Shown here piece after piece: positions 1 to 8,455 of a stretch of 64,000 nt of DNA. Where the stretch lies: the NCBI GenBank assembly GCA_047621305.1, contig JBLHNB010000010.1, positions 1-64,000 on the forward strand, read 5' to 3'. This stretch comes from Colwellia_A sp047621305 (GTDB lineage: Bacteria > Pseudomonadota > Gammaproteobacteria > Enterobacterales > Alteromonadaceae). The translations under genes and the position numbers were made by a program. Below the pieces are notes generated by a model. It worked only from the letters and a program-made list of their open reading frames with translations. It ran no database searches and was not told the DNA's origin. Each line of letters opens with the position of its first letter. Position 1 is the first letter of the stretch.

Positions 1-462
1 AATGCCGATGAAATTACCTATAGAATCAAACACTATTGGCAGCCTTATCATGATCAAATATCGGCAACAATCGCTGAGATGAAAGCTAAGTTTGGTCAAG
101 CCGTACTGCTTGAAGCCCATTCGATACTTTCACATGTACCGAGATTTTTTGAAGGACAATTACCTGATTTTAATTTTGGTACTGCGAATGGAGAAAGTTG
201 TTCTGCACAATTAATTGCTGAAATTAATCAATTAGATCTTGCTCCTTATAGCAAGACAACTAATGGCCGCTTTAAAGGCGGCTTTATTACTCGACAATAC
301 GGTTCACCCAGTAATAATGTACACGCGGTACAATTGGAGTTGTCGCAACATACCTATATGAAAGAGCCAAATCCGGCATATGACGAGTCACTTGCGAGTC
401 AAGTAAAACCTAAACTAGAGCAGTTGGTTAATTGTTTGATCCGCTTTGCCCAAGATAAATAA
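1..462 (+). CDS. hutG: N-formylglutamate deformylase, 5' truncated by window edge
   Basis: The frame is open from the first base, so only about the last 153 residues of a protein usually near 265 residues long are present; the internal ATG at 79 is not the real start. The family hydrolyses N-formylglutamate to glutamate and formate, the last step of the five-step histidine degradation route. Visible family features are the LLEAHSILSHVPRFFEG stretch, the FGTANG segment and a C-terminal RQYG segment. hutF starts 14 bp downstream on the same strand and makes the substrate of this enzyme, so the two are very likely one operon. Confidence is high because of both the motifs and the partner gene. 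Confidence 0.9.
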   Translation, partial: NADEITYRIKHYWQPYHDQISATIAEMKAKFGQAVLLEAHSILSHVPRFFEGQLPDFNFGTANGESCSAQLIAEINQLDLAPYSKTTNGRFKGGFITRQYGSPSNNVHAVQLELSQHTYMKEPNPAYDESLASQVKPKLEQLVNCLIRFAQDK

Positions 463-476
463 GGTACTGGAATATT

Positions 477-1841
477 ATGAAATTATTTGCAGAAAAAGTA
501 CTGCTCGCTGACGGCTGGGCATCTGAAAAAACGTTAATTATTGAAAACGGCGTTATTATTGATGTTATCTCGGGCTTTGTGGCAGGCTCTGAGCGTGCCA
601 ATGGCATTGTTATTCCGGGCATGGTTAATTGTCATTCGCATGCATTTCAAAGAGCATTTGCTGGATTCAGTGAGCAAGGTAGTGAAGGGCAAGACAGTTT
701 TTGGACATGGAGAAATATTATGTACAAATTTCTGGGTCAATTAACAACAGAACATGCTCAAGTGATTGCTACGCAATTATACATTGAAATGTTAAAAATG
801 GGTTATACCCGCGTTGCCGAATTTCATTATTTACACCACGACATTGATGGTAATAATTATCCTCAATTAGGTGAAATGGCAGCCGCTATTTTTAAAGCGG
901 CAAAAGGTGCTGGCATTGGCTTAACGATGTTGCCTGTATTATATCGTCATGCAGGTTTTGGTGAATTAGCTGCTAACGATGGTCAAAAGCGATTTATCAA
1001 TAGTACCGAACAATTTAATCAGTTAGTGAGTGATTGCTTTTTATTAAGCGAAGAGTATACAAATACTAATGTCGGTATTGCTCCTCATTCATTAAGAGCT
1101 GTCGATAAAAAATCACTGAATAGTGTGGTGAAACATGTGCGCGGCCTAGATGCTAAAGCGCCTATTCATATTCATATTGCCGAGCAACAAAAAGAAGTTA
1201 ATGATTGTATTGAGCATTATGGTGAACGCCCAGTGCAATGGTTATTAAACAATGCTGAGTTAGACGAACAATGGTGTTTAATTCATGCTACGCATATTAA
1301 CGAACAAGAAAGAAAAGGGCTTATTGCAAGCAAAGCCATTGCGGGAATTTGCCCAACAACGGAAGCTAACTTGGGCGATGGTATTTTTCCAACGACTGAG
1401 TTCTTATCAGAAGGTGGTACATTTGCCATTGGTTCTGACAGCCACATTTCGGTTAACCCTGTTGAAGAATTAAGGTGGTTGGAGTATGCGCAACGCTTAA
1501 TCAAACAACAACGGGCAATTTTAGCCTCTCCAGAACAAGCGTCGGTAGGCCGAAATTTATGGCAAAAAGCCGCTTTGGGTGGAGCACAAAGTACAAATAG
1601 TAATACCGGTGAACTACGTATTGGTAAACAAGCTGATCTATTAGTACTTAAAGATAAAGAAATGAAATTGTTTGCTCACAACGAGCAATACCTCTTAGAT
1701 AGTTTACTCTTTGCTAGCCAACAAAATATGGTCAGTGATGTTATGGTCAATGGCCAATGGGTCGTACGTGCGGGTCAACATGCACTAGAGCAAAGTATTG
1801 CGCTGAAGTTTACTCATATTTTACAAGCGTTATCTGCGTAA
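477..1841 (+). CDS. hutF: Formimidoylglutamate deiminase
   Basis: This 454-residue amidohydrolase-superfamily enzyme converts N-formimino-L-glutamate to N-formylglutamate and ammonia in the cytoplasm. The metal-binding HxH pair is H53 and H55 in NCHSHAFQRA, and further metal or catalytic ligands are seen in HIHIAEQ and in the GSDSH motif near residue 324. Length is normal for HutF. The gene follows hutG by 14 bp, which shows that this organism uses the formylglutamate branch of histidine breakdown and not the direct formiminoglutamase branch. A hairpin with a 12-bp stem lies just downstream and probably ends the transcript. Confidence 0.93.
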   Translation: MKLFAEKVLLADGWASEKTLIIENGVIIDVISGFVAGSERANGIVIPGMVNCHSHAFQRAFAGFSEQGSEGQDSFWTWRNIMYKFLGQLTTEHAQVIATQLYIEMLKMGYTRVAEFHYLHHDIDGNNYPQLGEMAAAIFKAAKGAGIGLTMLPVLYRHAGFGELAANDGQKRFINSTEQFNQLVSDCFLLSEEYTNTNVGIAPHSLRAVDKKSLNSVVKHVRGLDAKAPIHIHIAEQQKEVNDCIEHYGERPVQWLLNNAELDEQWCLIHATHINEQERKGLIASKAIAGICPTTEANLGDGIFPTTEFLSEGGTFAIGSDSHISVNPVEELRWLEYAQRLIKQQRAILASPEQASVGRNLWQKAALGGAQSTNSNTGELRIGKQADLLVLKDKEMKLFAHNEQYLLDSLLFASQQNMVSDVMVNGQWVVRAGQHALEQSIALKFTHILQALSA

Positions 1842-1860
1842 CCACTATCTCTGATCTCAC

Positions 1861-1901
1861 AAAGGTATTAATTGCTCTTATTCATAACTATTAATACCTT
1901 T
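1861..1901 (+). terminator. Hairpin terminator after hutF
   Basis: AAAGGTATTAAT (1861-1872) pairs perfectly with ATTAATACCTTT (1890-1901) around a 17-base loop, 19 bp after the hutF stop. The following bases are pyrimidine rich (CTTTAA) but not a clean T tract. It lies between hutF and the convergent small gene on the minus strand and could serve both. Confidence 0.55.
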
Positions 1902-1949
1902 CTTTAACTCGCCGTATTAAAACTCTTCAAGCAGCACCTTACATTGGCA

Positions 1950-2306
1950 TCAAAGTAAGTTTTGATATTTAGAGATGACCTTACAAATTTTTTGCTGATT
2001 TGTAGCATGGAAGCGCGGACTTTTTTTATCTGAACGGCAATAGTCGCTATTAAAGTTAGCAACGAGCTTACGTGATGCTGTTATTTCTTTCAGAATTTTT
2101 AATTCTACCGCGCTGAAATGCTTAAACTCTGGCGTAAGATCTTTGTAAATAATACTGGGGCTTAATCTTGCTCTAGTATCGGTTGCATCCGAAAAAGCAG
2201 TAAGCGCTGCTTGTTTTTGGTTATTATACCAACGTTCAAGTTTCGGTTGAGGATAAAAATGTAAAATTACTGCTGCAAAGACGATCAAAATCAATAAGTT
2301 TTTCAT
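1950..2306 (-). CDS. Small membrane-anchored or secreted protein of unknown function
   Basis: The 118-residue product begins with a hydrophobic segment (residues 3-18, LLILIVFAAVILHFYP) that can be a signal anchor or signal peptide, followed by a mostly basic soluble domain with two cysteines (C89 in SDYCRS and C107 in QKICKV) that could form a disulfide in the periplasm. I do not recognise the family. It is convergent with hutF and divergent from ccoG, from which it is separated by about 170 bp. The coding potential looks real because of the clean signal-like N-terminus and lack of overlap with other genes. Confidence 0.65.
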   Translation of the reverse strand: MKNLLILIVFAAVILHFYPQPKLERWYNNQKQAALTAFSDATDTRARLSPSIIYKDLTPEFKHFSAVELKILKEITASRKLVANFNSDYCRSDKKSPRFHATNQQKICKVISKYQNLL

Positions 2307-2342
2307 AGGATGCCGTATAATATGCGTGTGATACTTGGGTAA

Positions 2343-2373
2343 AATACCAATTAAATATTTAATATTTGGTATT
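2343..2373. promoter_or_regulatory. Inverted repeat in divergent promoter region
   Basis: AATACCAA (2343-2350) and TTGGTATT (2366-2373) are perfect 8-bp arms around a 15-base AT-only spacer, between the small minus-strand gene and ccoG. It could be an operator or a degenerate end of the ATACCAATT repeat family seen elsewhere in the window. Its function is not known. Confidence 0.35.
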
Positions 2374-2475
2374 AAGTTTGCTCTAAGTTATAAATTTTCA
2401 AAACGCTATATTTAGTTTAGTAGAACATTAATGCGTTATCATTGATGCGTTTGTTCTTTTTTTCAAGGATTTATT

Positions 2476-3909
2476 GTGAGCTCAGCACAAAAACAGCCTA
2501 AAAAAGCCATTCAGATACCCGTTAAAAATATACAAATACATAAAGCTAAGGGGGTTGAAACCTATCAACCTAGTGATCAAATTTATGTACGTAAAGTAAA
2601 GGGTTTTTTTCAAAAACTACGACGTCGCATGAACATGGTATATTTTGCCTTTTTTGCTTTATTGCCGTGGTTGCAATACAACGGTCATCAGGCCGTATTG
2701 TTTGACATTAGTTCTCAGCGTTTTACATTATGGGGATTAACGCTTTGGCCGCAAGATTTAACGCTATTAGCGTGGATATTCATTCTCGGTGCCTTTTTAC
2801 TCTTTTTTGTTACTACTTTCTTAGGTAGAGTTTGGTGCGGTTATATGTGCCCGCAAACGGTGTGGACTTTTATTTTTATTTGGTTCGAAGAAAAAATAGA
2901 AGGAACCGCTAATAAACGGAAAAAACTCGATAGTCAAAAAATGAGTGTTAATAAGTTTTGGCGAAAAACCGCGAAACATAGTGCTTGGCTGTTATTTTCT
3001 CTTTTTACTGCAATGACTTTTGCTGGCTACTTTGCGCCAATGCGTGACGTTTTTCTTAATGTTGCGGTCTTTGATACAACGGCAACCATGGCGGGGGTAT
3101 TAGCATTTTTTACGCTTGCTACCTATGGAAATGCAGGTTGGATGCGTGAGACTGTTTGTTTACATATGTGCCCATATGCACGTTTTCAATCAGCAATGTT
3201 TGATAAAGATACGCTTACTGTATCTTATGATGCTGAGCGCGGAGAGAGCAGGGGAGTACGTAGTCGTAAACAAGATCCTAAAACGATGGCTTTAGGTGAT
3301 TGTATAGACTGTAATTTATGTGTGCAGGTATGCCCAACAGGAATAGATATTCGCAATGGCTTGCAATATGAATGTATTAACTGCGGTGCTTGTGTAGATG
3401 CTTGTGATGGCGTAATGGATAAAATGAAGTATGACCGAGGTTTAATTCGTTATACCACCGAACATGAATTACAAGGGAAAAAAGTACATTTAGTGCGTGC
3501 GAAGTTAATTGGCTATGCTGTAGTGCTGGCTATTATGTCTTCGTTACTTATTTTAGAAATAGTCAACCGTGTACCTGTTTCTATGGATATTATCCGTGAC
3601 CGTACTGAGTTAGCGAAAGAGAATTTTAATGGTGATATCGAAAATGTTTATACCCTTAAAATTCTCAATAAATCACAAACCGATAATCGTTATCAGTTGT
3701 CTGTAGAGGGTATAAATAATACTAAATGGCATGGTGAACAAGAGATTGTCGTTAAAGCGGCAAGTGTTTATACCTTACCGATGAGTATCTCAGTCGACCC
3801 TTATGAACTAAAAGAGTATATGAGTGATATCACCTTCGTCATTAAGCAAATAGAACCAAAAAGTGATGTACAGCTAGAGCATGAAAGTAGATTCTTTAAT
3901 AAACGTTAG
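2476..3909 (+). CDS. ccoG: Cytochrome c oxidase accessory protein CcoG (RdxA/FixG)
   Basis: CcoG is an inner-membrane polyferredoxin needed for copper delivery to cbb3-type cytochrome oxidase. The 477-residue protein shows an early membrane segment (about residues 56-65 and 95-115), a VWCGYMCPQTVWTF cysteine motif, an LHMCPYARFQ motif and two ferredoxin-type clusters (DCIDCNLCVQVCP and ECINCGACVDAC). The C-terminal third after a further membrane segment (near residue 355) is the Ig-like FixG domain. The start is a GTG with AAGGAT placed five bases upstream. No ccoNOPQ genes are next to it, so it stands alone here. Assignment is secure. Confidence 0.93.
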   Translation: MSSAQKQPKKAIQIPVKNIQIHKAKGVETYQPSDQIYVRKVKGFFQKLRRRMNMVYFAFFALLPWLQYNGHQAVLFDISSQRFTLWGLTLWPQDLTLLAWIFILGAFLLFFVTTFLGRVWCGYMCPQTVWTFIFIWFEEKIEGTANKRKKLDSQKMSVNKFWRKTAKHSAWLLFSLFTAMTFAGYFAPMRDVFLNVAVFDTTATMAGVLAFFTLATYGNAGWMRETVCLHMCPYARFQSAMFDKDTLTVSYDAERGESRGVRSRKQDPKTMALGDCIDCNLCVQVCPTGIDIRNGLQYECINCGACVDACDGVMDKMKYDRGLIRYTTEHELQGKKVHLVRAKLIGYAVVLAIMSSLLILEIVNRVPVSMDIIRDRTELAKENFNGDIENVYTLKILNKSQTDNRYQLSVEGINNTKWHGEQEIVVKAASVYTLPMSISVDPYELKEYMSDITFVIKQIEPKSDVQLEHESRFFNKR

Positions 3910-3967
3910 TGCAAAGCTCGGTCTTTTAGCTTATGGTCAGCATGTTATTTTTTAGAGATTGTTATGA

Positions 3968-4945
3968 ATGTCTGTATTTGATTTTACTTCTTTGTCACCT
4001 GACTTAATTTTAGATGGTTTAGAGAGTGTCGGTTTTGAAGTTGATAGTGGTTTATTAGCGTTAAATAGCTATGAAAACCGCGTCTATCAATTTCATGACC
4101 AACAACTTAATAAATATGTGACTAAGTTCTATCGTCCACAACGCTGGAGCGAGGCTGAGATAAGAGAAGAACTCGATTTCGCGTTAGAGCTAGACAGCAA
4201 AGAATTGCCATTAGTTGCCCCGATACAAATTGATGGCGAGTCACTATTCTTTCATAAAGGCTATCATTTTGCTGTTTACCCTTGCCGTGGTGGACGTATC
4301 TTTGAAGTTGATAATTTAGAACAGCTGGAGTGGATGGGACGTTTTATTGCCCGTATTCATGCCGTTGCCGCTCAGAAAAAATTTATCCATCGTCCTACTT
4401 TTTCGACCCAAGAAATGCTCTATCAAGCGCACAGTATTATTGAAAAGTCGGCTTTTGTTCCTTCTTCGTTAACAACGCCTTTTTTTACCATACTTGATCA
4501 AGTCATTGAGGTTGCAGCAAAACAATATCAACCGCAGAAAATCATTCGTTTACATGGTGATTGCCATGCCGGTAATATTTTGTGGACAGACAATGGCCCT
4601 CACTTTGTTGATTTAGATGATTCCCGCATGGGGCCTGCAATACAAGATTTATGGATGATGCTTTCTGGTGATCGCCAAGAGCAGTTATTACAATTAGATA
4701 CTCTGTTGATGGGCTATGAAGAGTTTTTTACATTTGAACCTAACCAACTTATGTTGATAGAATCATTGCGCACTATGCGTATTGTTAATTACATGGCATG
4801 GTTATGTAAGCGTTGGCAAGATCCTGCATTCCCTCTAAATTTTCCTTGGTTTGATACCGAAAAATACTGGGAGCAGCAAATATTAGTGCTAAAAGAACAA
4901 ATGTCGGCATTACAGCAACCACCACTGAGTTTATACCCCGGATAA
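3968..4945 (+). CDS. srkA: Stress response serine/threonine kinase SrkA (YihE)
   Basis: SrkA is a cytoplasmic protein kinase of the aminoglycoside-phosphotransferase fold that protects bacteria from stress-induced death. The 325-residue product has normal length. The catalytic segment is LHGDCHAGN with D198 and N203, followed by the metal-binding FVDLDD (D215, D217). It starts at the second ATG in the sequence gttatgaatg; the first ATG hits a stop after five codons. dsbA follows 45 bp downstream, the same yihE-dsbA order as in enteric bacteria, where the two are cotranscribed. Confidence 0.92.
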   Translation: MSVFDFTSLSPDLILDGLESVGFEVDSGLLALNSYENRVYQFHDQQLNKYVTKFYRPQRWSEAEIREELDFALELDSKELPLVAPIQIDGESLFFHKGYHFAVYPCRGGRIFEVDNLEQLEWMGRFIARIHAVAAQKKFIHRPTFSTQEMLYQAHSIIEKSAFVPSSLTTPFFTILDQVIEVAAKQYQPQKIIRLHGDCHAGNILWTDNGPHFVDLDDSRMGPAIQDLWMMLSGDRQEQLLQLDTLLMGYEEFFTFEPNQLMLIESLRTMRIVNYMAWLCKRWQDPAFPLNFPWFDTEKYWEQQILVLKEQMSALQQPPLSLYPG

Positions 4946-4990
4946 ACGTTCAAGTATTATTCGGTAAATATAGTTAAAAGGAAAAATAGA

Positions 4991-5623
4991 ATGAGAAAAT
5001 TTTTAAGTATTTTTGTGATGTTATTGATACCTATGGTCGGCTGTTCAGCAGACTATGTTGAAGGTGAGCATTATACTAAAGTGAGCGAGCAAGCCTCAAA
5101 AAAAGCAGAAGTTAGAGAGTATTTTTCGTTTTATTGCCCACATTGTTTAAAATTCGAACCTTTCATGGAAGAAGTGAAAAAGAGCTTACCGACAGGGGTT
5201 GCGTTGGAATTAAATCATGTTGATTTTCTGCCTGTGGCGTCACCTAAAATTCAACAAATGCTAAGTAAAGCGCTTGTTGTTGCCCAGCAGCTTGACATGG
5301 AGAAAAAGTTAACGGGAGCACTGTTTAATTATATTCAAGTGCAACGAGCAATCATCACTACAGAAAAAGATATCCGTAATATTTTTGTGCTAAACGGTGC
5401 TGATGGCGATAAATTTGACAAGTTGATGACCAGTTTCAGTGTGAATAGTAAAGCTAAATTGATGAAACATAATCAAGATACTTTGACGGAAAAACGGGCT
5501 TTGACAGGTGTTCCTACAATAATGGTTAATGGCCAATATCGTATTAACCCAGCAGCTTTAGATAAAGCAAATTTCATGGGTGATTATAATCAATTGATCG
5601 CGTATTTATTGGCACTAAAGTAA
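4991..5623 (+). CDS. dsbA: Thiol:disulfide interchange protein DsbA
   Basis: DsbA introduces disulfide bonds into exported proteins in the periplasm. The 210-residue protein carries the CPHC active site (C49-C52 in FYCPHCLKF) and the cis-proline loop TGVPTIMVNG in a thioredoxin fold with helical insert. The N-terminal export signal ends in PMVGCSAD, which resembles a lipobox (C18) and raises the possibility of a membrane-anchored form; classical DsbA is soluble. It follows srkA in the same direction and is closed by a strong hairpin terminator. Confidence 0.92.
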   Translation: MRKFLSIFVMLLIPMVGCSADYVEGEHYTKVSEQASKKAEVREYFSFYCPHCLKFEPFMEEVKKSLPTGVALELNHVDFLPVASPKIQQMLSKALVVAQQLDMEKKLTGALFNYIQVQRAIITTEKDIRNIFVLNGADGDKFDKLMTSFSVNSKAKLMKHNQDTLTEKRALTGVPTIMVNGQYRINPAALDKANFMGDYNQLIAYLLALK

Positions 5624-5647
5624 TGTAAAATTATTTATGTTGCATTT

Positions 5648-5672
5648 AAAAAGGAGCTATAAGCTCCTTTTT
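5648..5672 (+). terminator. Rho-independent terminator after dsbA, probably bidirectional
   Basis: AAAAGGAGCT (5649-5658) and AGCTCCTTTT (5662-5671) form a 10-bp stem with a three-base loop, flanked by A's on the left and T's on the right. It serves dsbA on the plus strand and can also end the minus-strand gene that stops at 5716. Confidence 0.85.
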
Positions 5673-5715
5673 ACGTTTCAGATATACCATACATGCCAAT
5701 TGAAATAAGTAGTGG

Positions 5716-6393
5716 TCAATCAGTGGTGTTTAGTTCCCTTGTAAACACTTTAGTTTTGATAGCGTTACGGTATAGCCAAGTACCCAACAAAATAGCAATG
5801 AAGCACAAGCCGACACTCAGCATAATATGATGGCTGTTCTCTAAACGCACGCCACTTCCTGCCAATGAAAAAACAAACATTTGTGGAATAAACCCTATCC
5901 CTGTTCCTAGTAAATAGGCTTTTCGAGGTACTTTGACCACACCGGCAATAACATTAGTAATGAAATTTGAACCTGCAGGTAAAAGTCGAATAATTAAAGC
6001 CTTTATAAACGTATTTTGTGCAAAGAAAAGGCTGACCTGATCTACTTTTTTAGGATACTTAGTGGTGATCATGTTATGTAAAAAATACTGGGATATAGTG
6101 AGAGTAAGCAAGCAACCAGCGATTGCCGCGAACGTTGCGAGAATAGCTCCGGGTAAAACGCCAAATAAATAGCCAGAAGAAAAAGCGGCTATTTGTCGAG
6201 GTAAACCTATGCTGGTAGCGAGTAACAATATTAAACACAGTAGCGTTGCGCCATAATAGTTATTGGGAATAACGGTTTGCAAATATTGTTGGATCATTTG
6301 TTGGTTAGTTGATTGAAATGATAAAAAAAGACTGAAAATAAATAAAAGACTAAATAGAGAAATGAAAATAATGGGTTTATTGATATGTTTCAT
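5716..6393 (-). CDS. TVP38/TMEM64 (VTT domain) inner-membrane protein
   Basis: The 225-residue product has about five or six hydrophobic segments and the family core: the GLPRQIAAFSSGYLFG stretch near residues 64-79 and RLLPAGSNFITNVIAG near residues 136-151, both typical of the DedA-related VTT domain. Members are inner-membrane proteins linked to lipid or proton-dependent transport; the substrate here cannot be read from sequence. It ends against the bidirectional terminator after dsbA and its upstream gene is 148 bp away, so it is probably transcribed alone. Confidence 0.8.
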   Translation of the reverse strand: MKHINKPIIFISLFSLLFIFSLFLSFQSTNQQMIQQYLQTVIPNNYYGATLLCLILLLATSIGLPRQIAAFSSGYLFGVLPGAILATFAAIAGCLLTLTISQYFLHNMITTKYPKKVDQVSLFFAQNTFIKALIIRLLPAGSNFITNVIAGVVKVPRKAYLLGTGIGFIPQMFVFSLAGSGVRLENSHHIMLSVGLCFIAILLGTWLYRNAIKTKVFTRELNTTD

Positions 6394-6541
6394 GATTTCA
6401 TTTTGCCAGTTGTCTTGAGGGGGAAGTGCTTAAGAAGATATTTGTGTAATCTTAACAGTGATAAATTAATCTTTACGTAAACGCTTAGGGTCTTCATGCA
6501 TAGATTAATTGTAGTCACATATTTTTTTAATTAACACGAAT

Positions 6542-7198
6542 TTATTCTTTTAATAAAACGACCTGTTGTGCTTCAATAAACTGTGATTTATCAACATTGT
6601 TAAAGTAGCTTAATTTACCCTCAATAACCACTTGGTCACCAGGTTGCACATGCTCGTTAAGATAATGTGCTTGTTTACCCCACACATGTATTAATCTTTC
6701 TATTTTTAAGCTATTAACCTGTTGAGTAATAGGGGAATAGACTAAATGATTAATATGTATTTTTATTTCAGCAAGTTCTTTATCTTGTTCTGTTGTAACC
6801 AATTGTATCGGTGAATTTACTTGGCCACTGCAATGTATTTGGTTAATCGAGCGAGCATAGCCTTTAGCAAATGTTTGAGCATAGGTTGCATGAATGATTT
6901 CTCGCCCCGTATTTTTACTGTTAAGCAAATAGCCTTGAATTAAAATCAATTCGCCTTTTTGTGCATGTACTAAAGAGCGTTCAACGATATCCCCAATGAC
7001 TTTGACAACATGATAACTTGTCCATTCTTTGTATTGTTGACTGGCTTTATCTAACCAACGACTATGTGTTGCTAAGGTAAATTCAGCAATAGCTAATATA
7101 GGATTTGCTTGATAGCGAATCACAGGTTTAGCGACTAAGTTACCTAACAGAGTCACATTACAGAGATGGTTATTTTTTATATTTTCTAAAATTTTCAA
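6542..7198 (-). CDS. Protein of two tandem SSB-like OB folds
   Basis: The 218-residue product looks like two single-stranded-DNA-binding-protein folds in a row. The first (residues about 12-110) has the SSB-like start NVTLLGNLVAKPVIRY, an FTLAT strand, and a segment HVVKVIGDIVERS similar to the SSB core. The second (about 118-215) repeats the pattern with QIHCSGQVNSPIQLV, RLIHVWGKQAHYL and GDQVVIEGKLSY. Ordinary bacterial SSB has one OB fold, then a disordered tail ending in an acidic DDDIPF-type peptide; here the protein ends at VLLKE without tail. It may bind DNA as a dimer-equivalent or be related to PriB-type proteins. Its role is unknown. It stands alone next to a repeat-rich gap. Confidence 0.7.
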   Translation of the reverse strand: MKILENIKNNHLCNVTLLGNLVAKPVIRYQANPILAIAEFTLATHSRWLDKASQQYKEWTSYHVVKVIGDIVERSLVHAQKGELILIQGYLLNSKNTGREIIHATYAQTFAKGYARSINQIHCSGQVNSPIQLVTTEQDKELAEIKIHINHLVYSPITQQVNSLKIERLIHVWGKQAHYLNEHVQPGDQVVIEGKLSYFNNVDKSQFIEAQQVVLLKE

Positions 7199-7298
7199 AC
7201 GAATTTATCCAAATGAGTTATCTATAACAATGTCATTAAATTCTTGGCTAGATCAACCAGGCATGTTCTTGAATCGTTCAACTTGTTTCTGATGGCAT

Positions 7299-7429
7299 AT
7301 ACCGATAATCATTCAAACTGCTCGTTTTTATAAGTCTAAAGTTTTCATCTACTGCGTTGCCTTCAATCCCAATAGCTCGCTATTGCTCAATTAAGCGCCT
7401 TGTACCTAAAATTGAATGGTTACGGGTAT
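7299..7429. repeat. MITE-like inverted-repeat element, copy A
   Basis: The left end reads ATACCGATAATCATTCAA and the right end, reversed, reads ATACCCGTAACCATTCAA, an imperfect terminal inverted repeat. The centre (about 7361-7408, from GCGTTGCCTTCAATCCC to AAGCGCCTT) closely matches the centre of the element at 34658-34817. It has no coding capacity and is probably a non-autonomous mobile repeat. Confidence 0.6.
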
Positions 7430-7567
7430 ATATCATGCTTCGAGCATAGTAATTGTATGGTATCAAATGGAAAATGACTACTAATACCAATTGAAATAAT
7501 GAATCGATTATTCTAAGACGGTATAAATATCCAATACTTGCGTTGCTCACACGGATGCGAGTATTTT

Positions 7568-7600
7568 GAGTACGAGTATGAGTATGAGTATGAGTACGAG
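7568..7600. repeat. Hexamer tandem repeat
   Basis: Five and a half consecutive copies of GAGTAY occur here (GAGTAC, three GAGTAT, GAGTAC, GAG). It is a short simple-sequence tract in a non-coding part of the inverted-repeat element and may vary in copy number. Confidence 0.75.
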
Positions 7601-7750
7601 CATTAGTGCCATAACCTTATCACGTCTCAAAGGAAGGGCCTTTGTGGAGAACGCTATATTTTAAATTATCACATTTAATCTGTGTAGTTTTTGGTAATAA
7701 ATAAATGTATGAGCTATTCTTAAAGTGTTGAACTTTATGGGAGTAGTATT

Positions 7751-7885
7751 ATGACAACCTATCAAAGCACGCGACTATATCAATTAATTGAAAAACTCAC
7801 CAAATATACCATTACTAAATCAGAATATATCGAATATAAATGGTTATCACATCTATTAGGCGATGAAAACAAAACACCTATGTGA
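7751..7885 (+). CDS. Possible 44-residue protein inside the repeat-bounded element
   Basis: An ATG preceded by GGGAG at a spacing of about eight bases opens a frame that ends at TGA 7885. The product starts MTTYQSTRLYQLIEKL and ends GDENKTPM; it is hydrophilic and could be helical. I do not recognise it. It is the only sensible frame in the 535-bp element. The good ribosome binding site supports translation, but the length allows chance. Confidence 0.4.
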   Translation: MTTYQSTRLYQLIEKLTKYTITKSEYIEYKWLSHLLGDENKTPM

Positions 7886-8225
7886 ATATGCAGTGGCATA
7901 GTGAGTTTGGCTACCTAATTTTAAGTTTCATATATACTTGGTAAAGCTAATTAGGTGACCAAACTAACTTATAATAATGCCTTAGAATGATCGATTCATT
8001 ATTTCAATTGGTATTAATCTGTTGATAGTTATATTTTCATGGGTAGGTGGGTAATTAATCTTTACGATATAAAAATGGTTTTTAATGGATAAAAATCAGG
8101 TTTGTGATTTTTTAAATGCTTTTTGATAAAAGAAGAGTGATTATGTGTCGCTAGATATTATGCTGCTGTACTTATCTATAAGCATAGCTCTTAAATGAAG
8201 GTAATTATTATAAAAGCCAAGGAAG

Positions 8226-8302
8226 TGGTCCACCCGACAGGAATCGAACCTGTGACCACACGCTTCGGAGGCGTGTACTCTATCCAGCTGAGCTACGGGT
8301 GG
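8226..8302 (-). tRNA. tRNA-Arg, anticodon CCG
   Basis: Reading the minus strand from 8302, the gene has acceptor arms CCACCCG and CGGGTGG, a D arm GCTCAGCTGGATAGAG, an anticodon loop with CTCCGAA giving anticodon CCG, a T arm AGGTTCGAATCCT and an encoded 3' CCA (8226-8228 on the plus strand as its complement). All four arms fold as a normal 77-base tRNA. It reads CGG arginine codons. Confidence 0.96.
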
Positions 8303-8407
8303 TTTTAATCGTATTTTCTAGAGTATGTGCATCCTAACTTATTTGTTAACTTGCTCTAGACTACATCTAAAAATAAACTTGAACTAATTTGCCAGCCTTT
8401 TATTTAA

Positions 8408-8455
8408 GCTCTCCTTAGTGGAGGGCTATGCTTTGTTCAGCTGAGCTATAGAGGC
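8408..8455 (-). pseudogene. Decayed tRNA remnant (5' half)
   Basis: On the minus strand the segment reads like the 5' half of a tRNA: acceptor-like GCCTCTA, a D arm GCTCAGCTGAACAAAGC and an anticodon stem made of CTCC and GGAG. No T arm or 3' acceptor strand follows. It lies about 105 bp upstream of the intact tRNA-Arg and resembles its D arm closely, so it is likely a degenerate duplicate or neighbour from the same tRNA cluster. Confidence 0.6.

Larger units (their letters stand above)
7482..8016. mobile_element. 535-bp element bounded by 36-bp inverted repeats, copy B
   Basis: The ends 7482-7517 and 7981-8016 are inverted copies of each other with one mismatch in 36 bases, each beginning TAATACCAATTGAAATAATG. 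The first 65 bases after the left end also match the element at 34658-34817. The inside holds a GAGTAT/GAGTAC tandem run and a 44-codon reading frame, but no transposase. It may be two solo repeat copies in opposite orientation that trap a segment, or a non-autonomous element. Target-site duplication is not evident to me. Confidence 0.55.
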
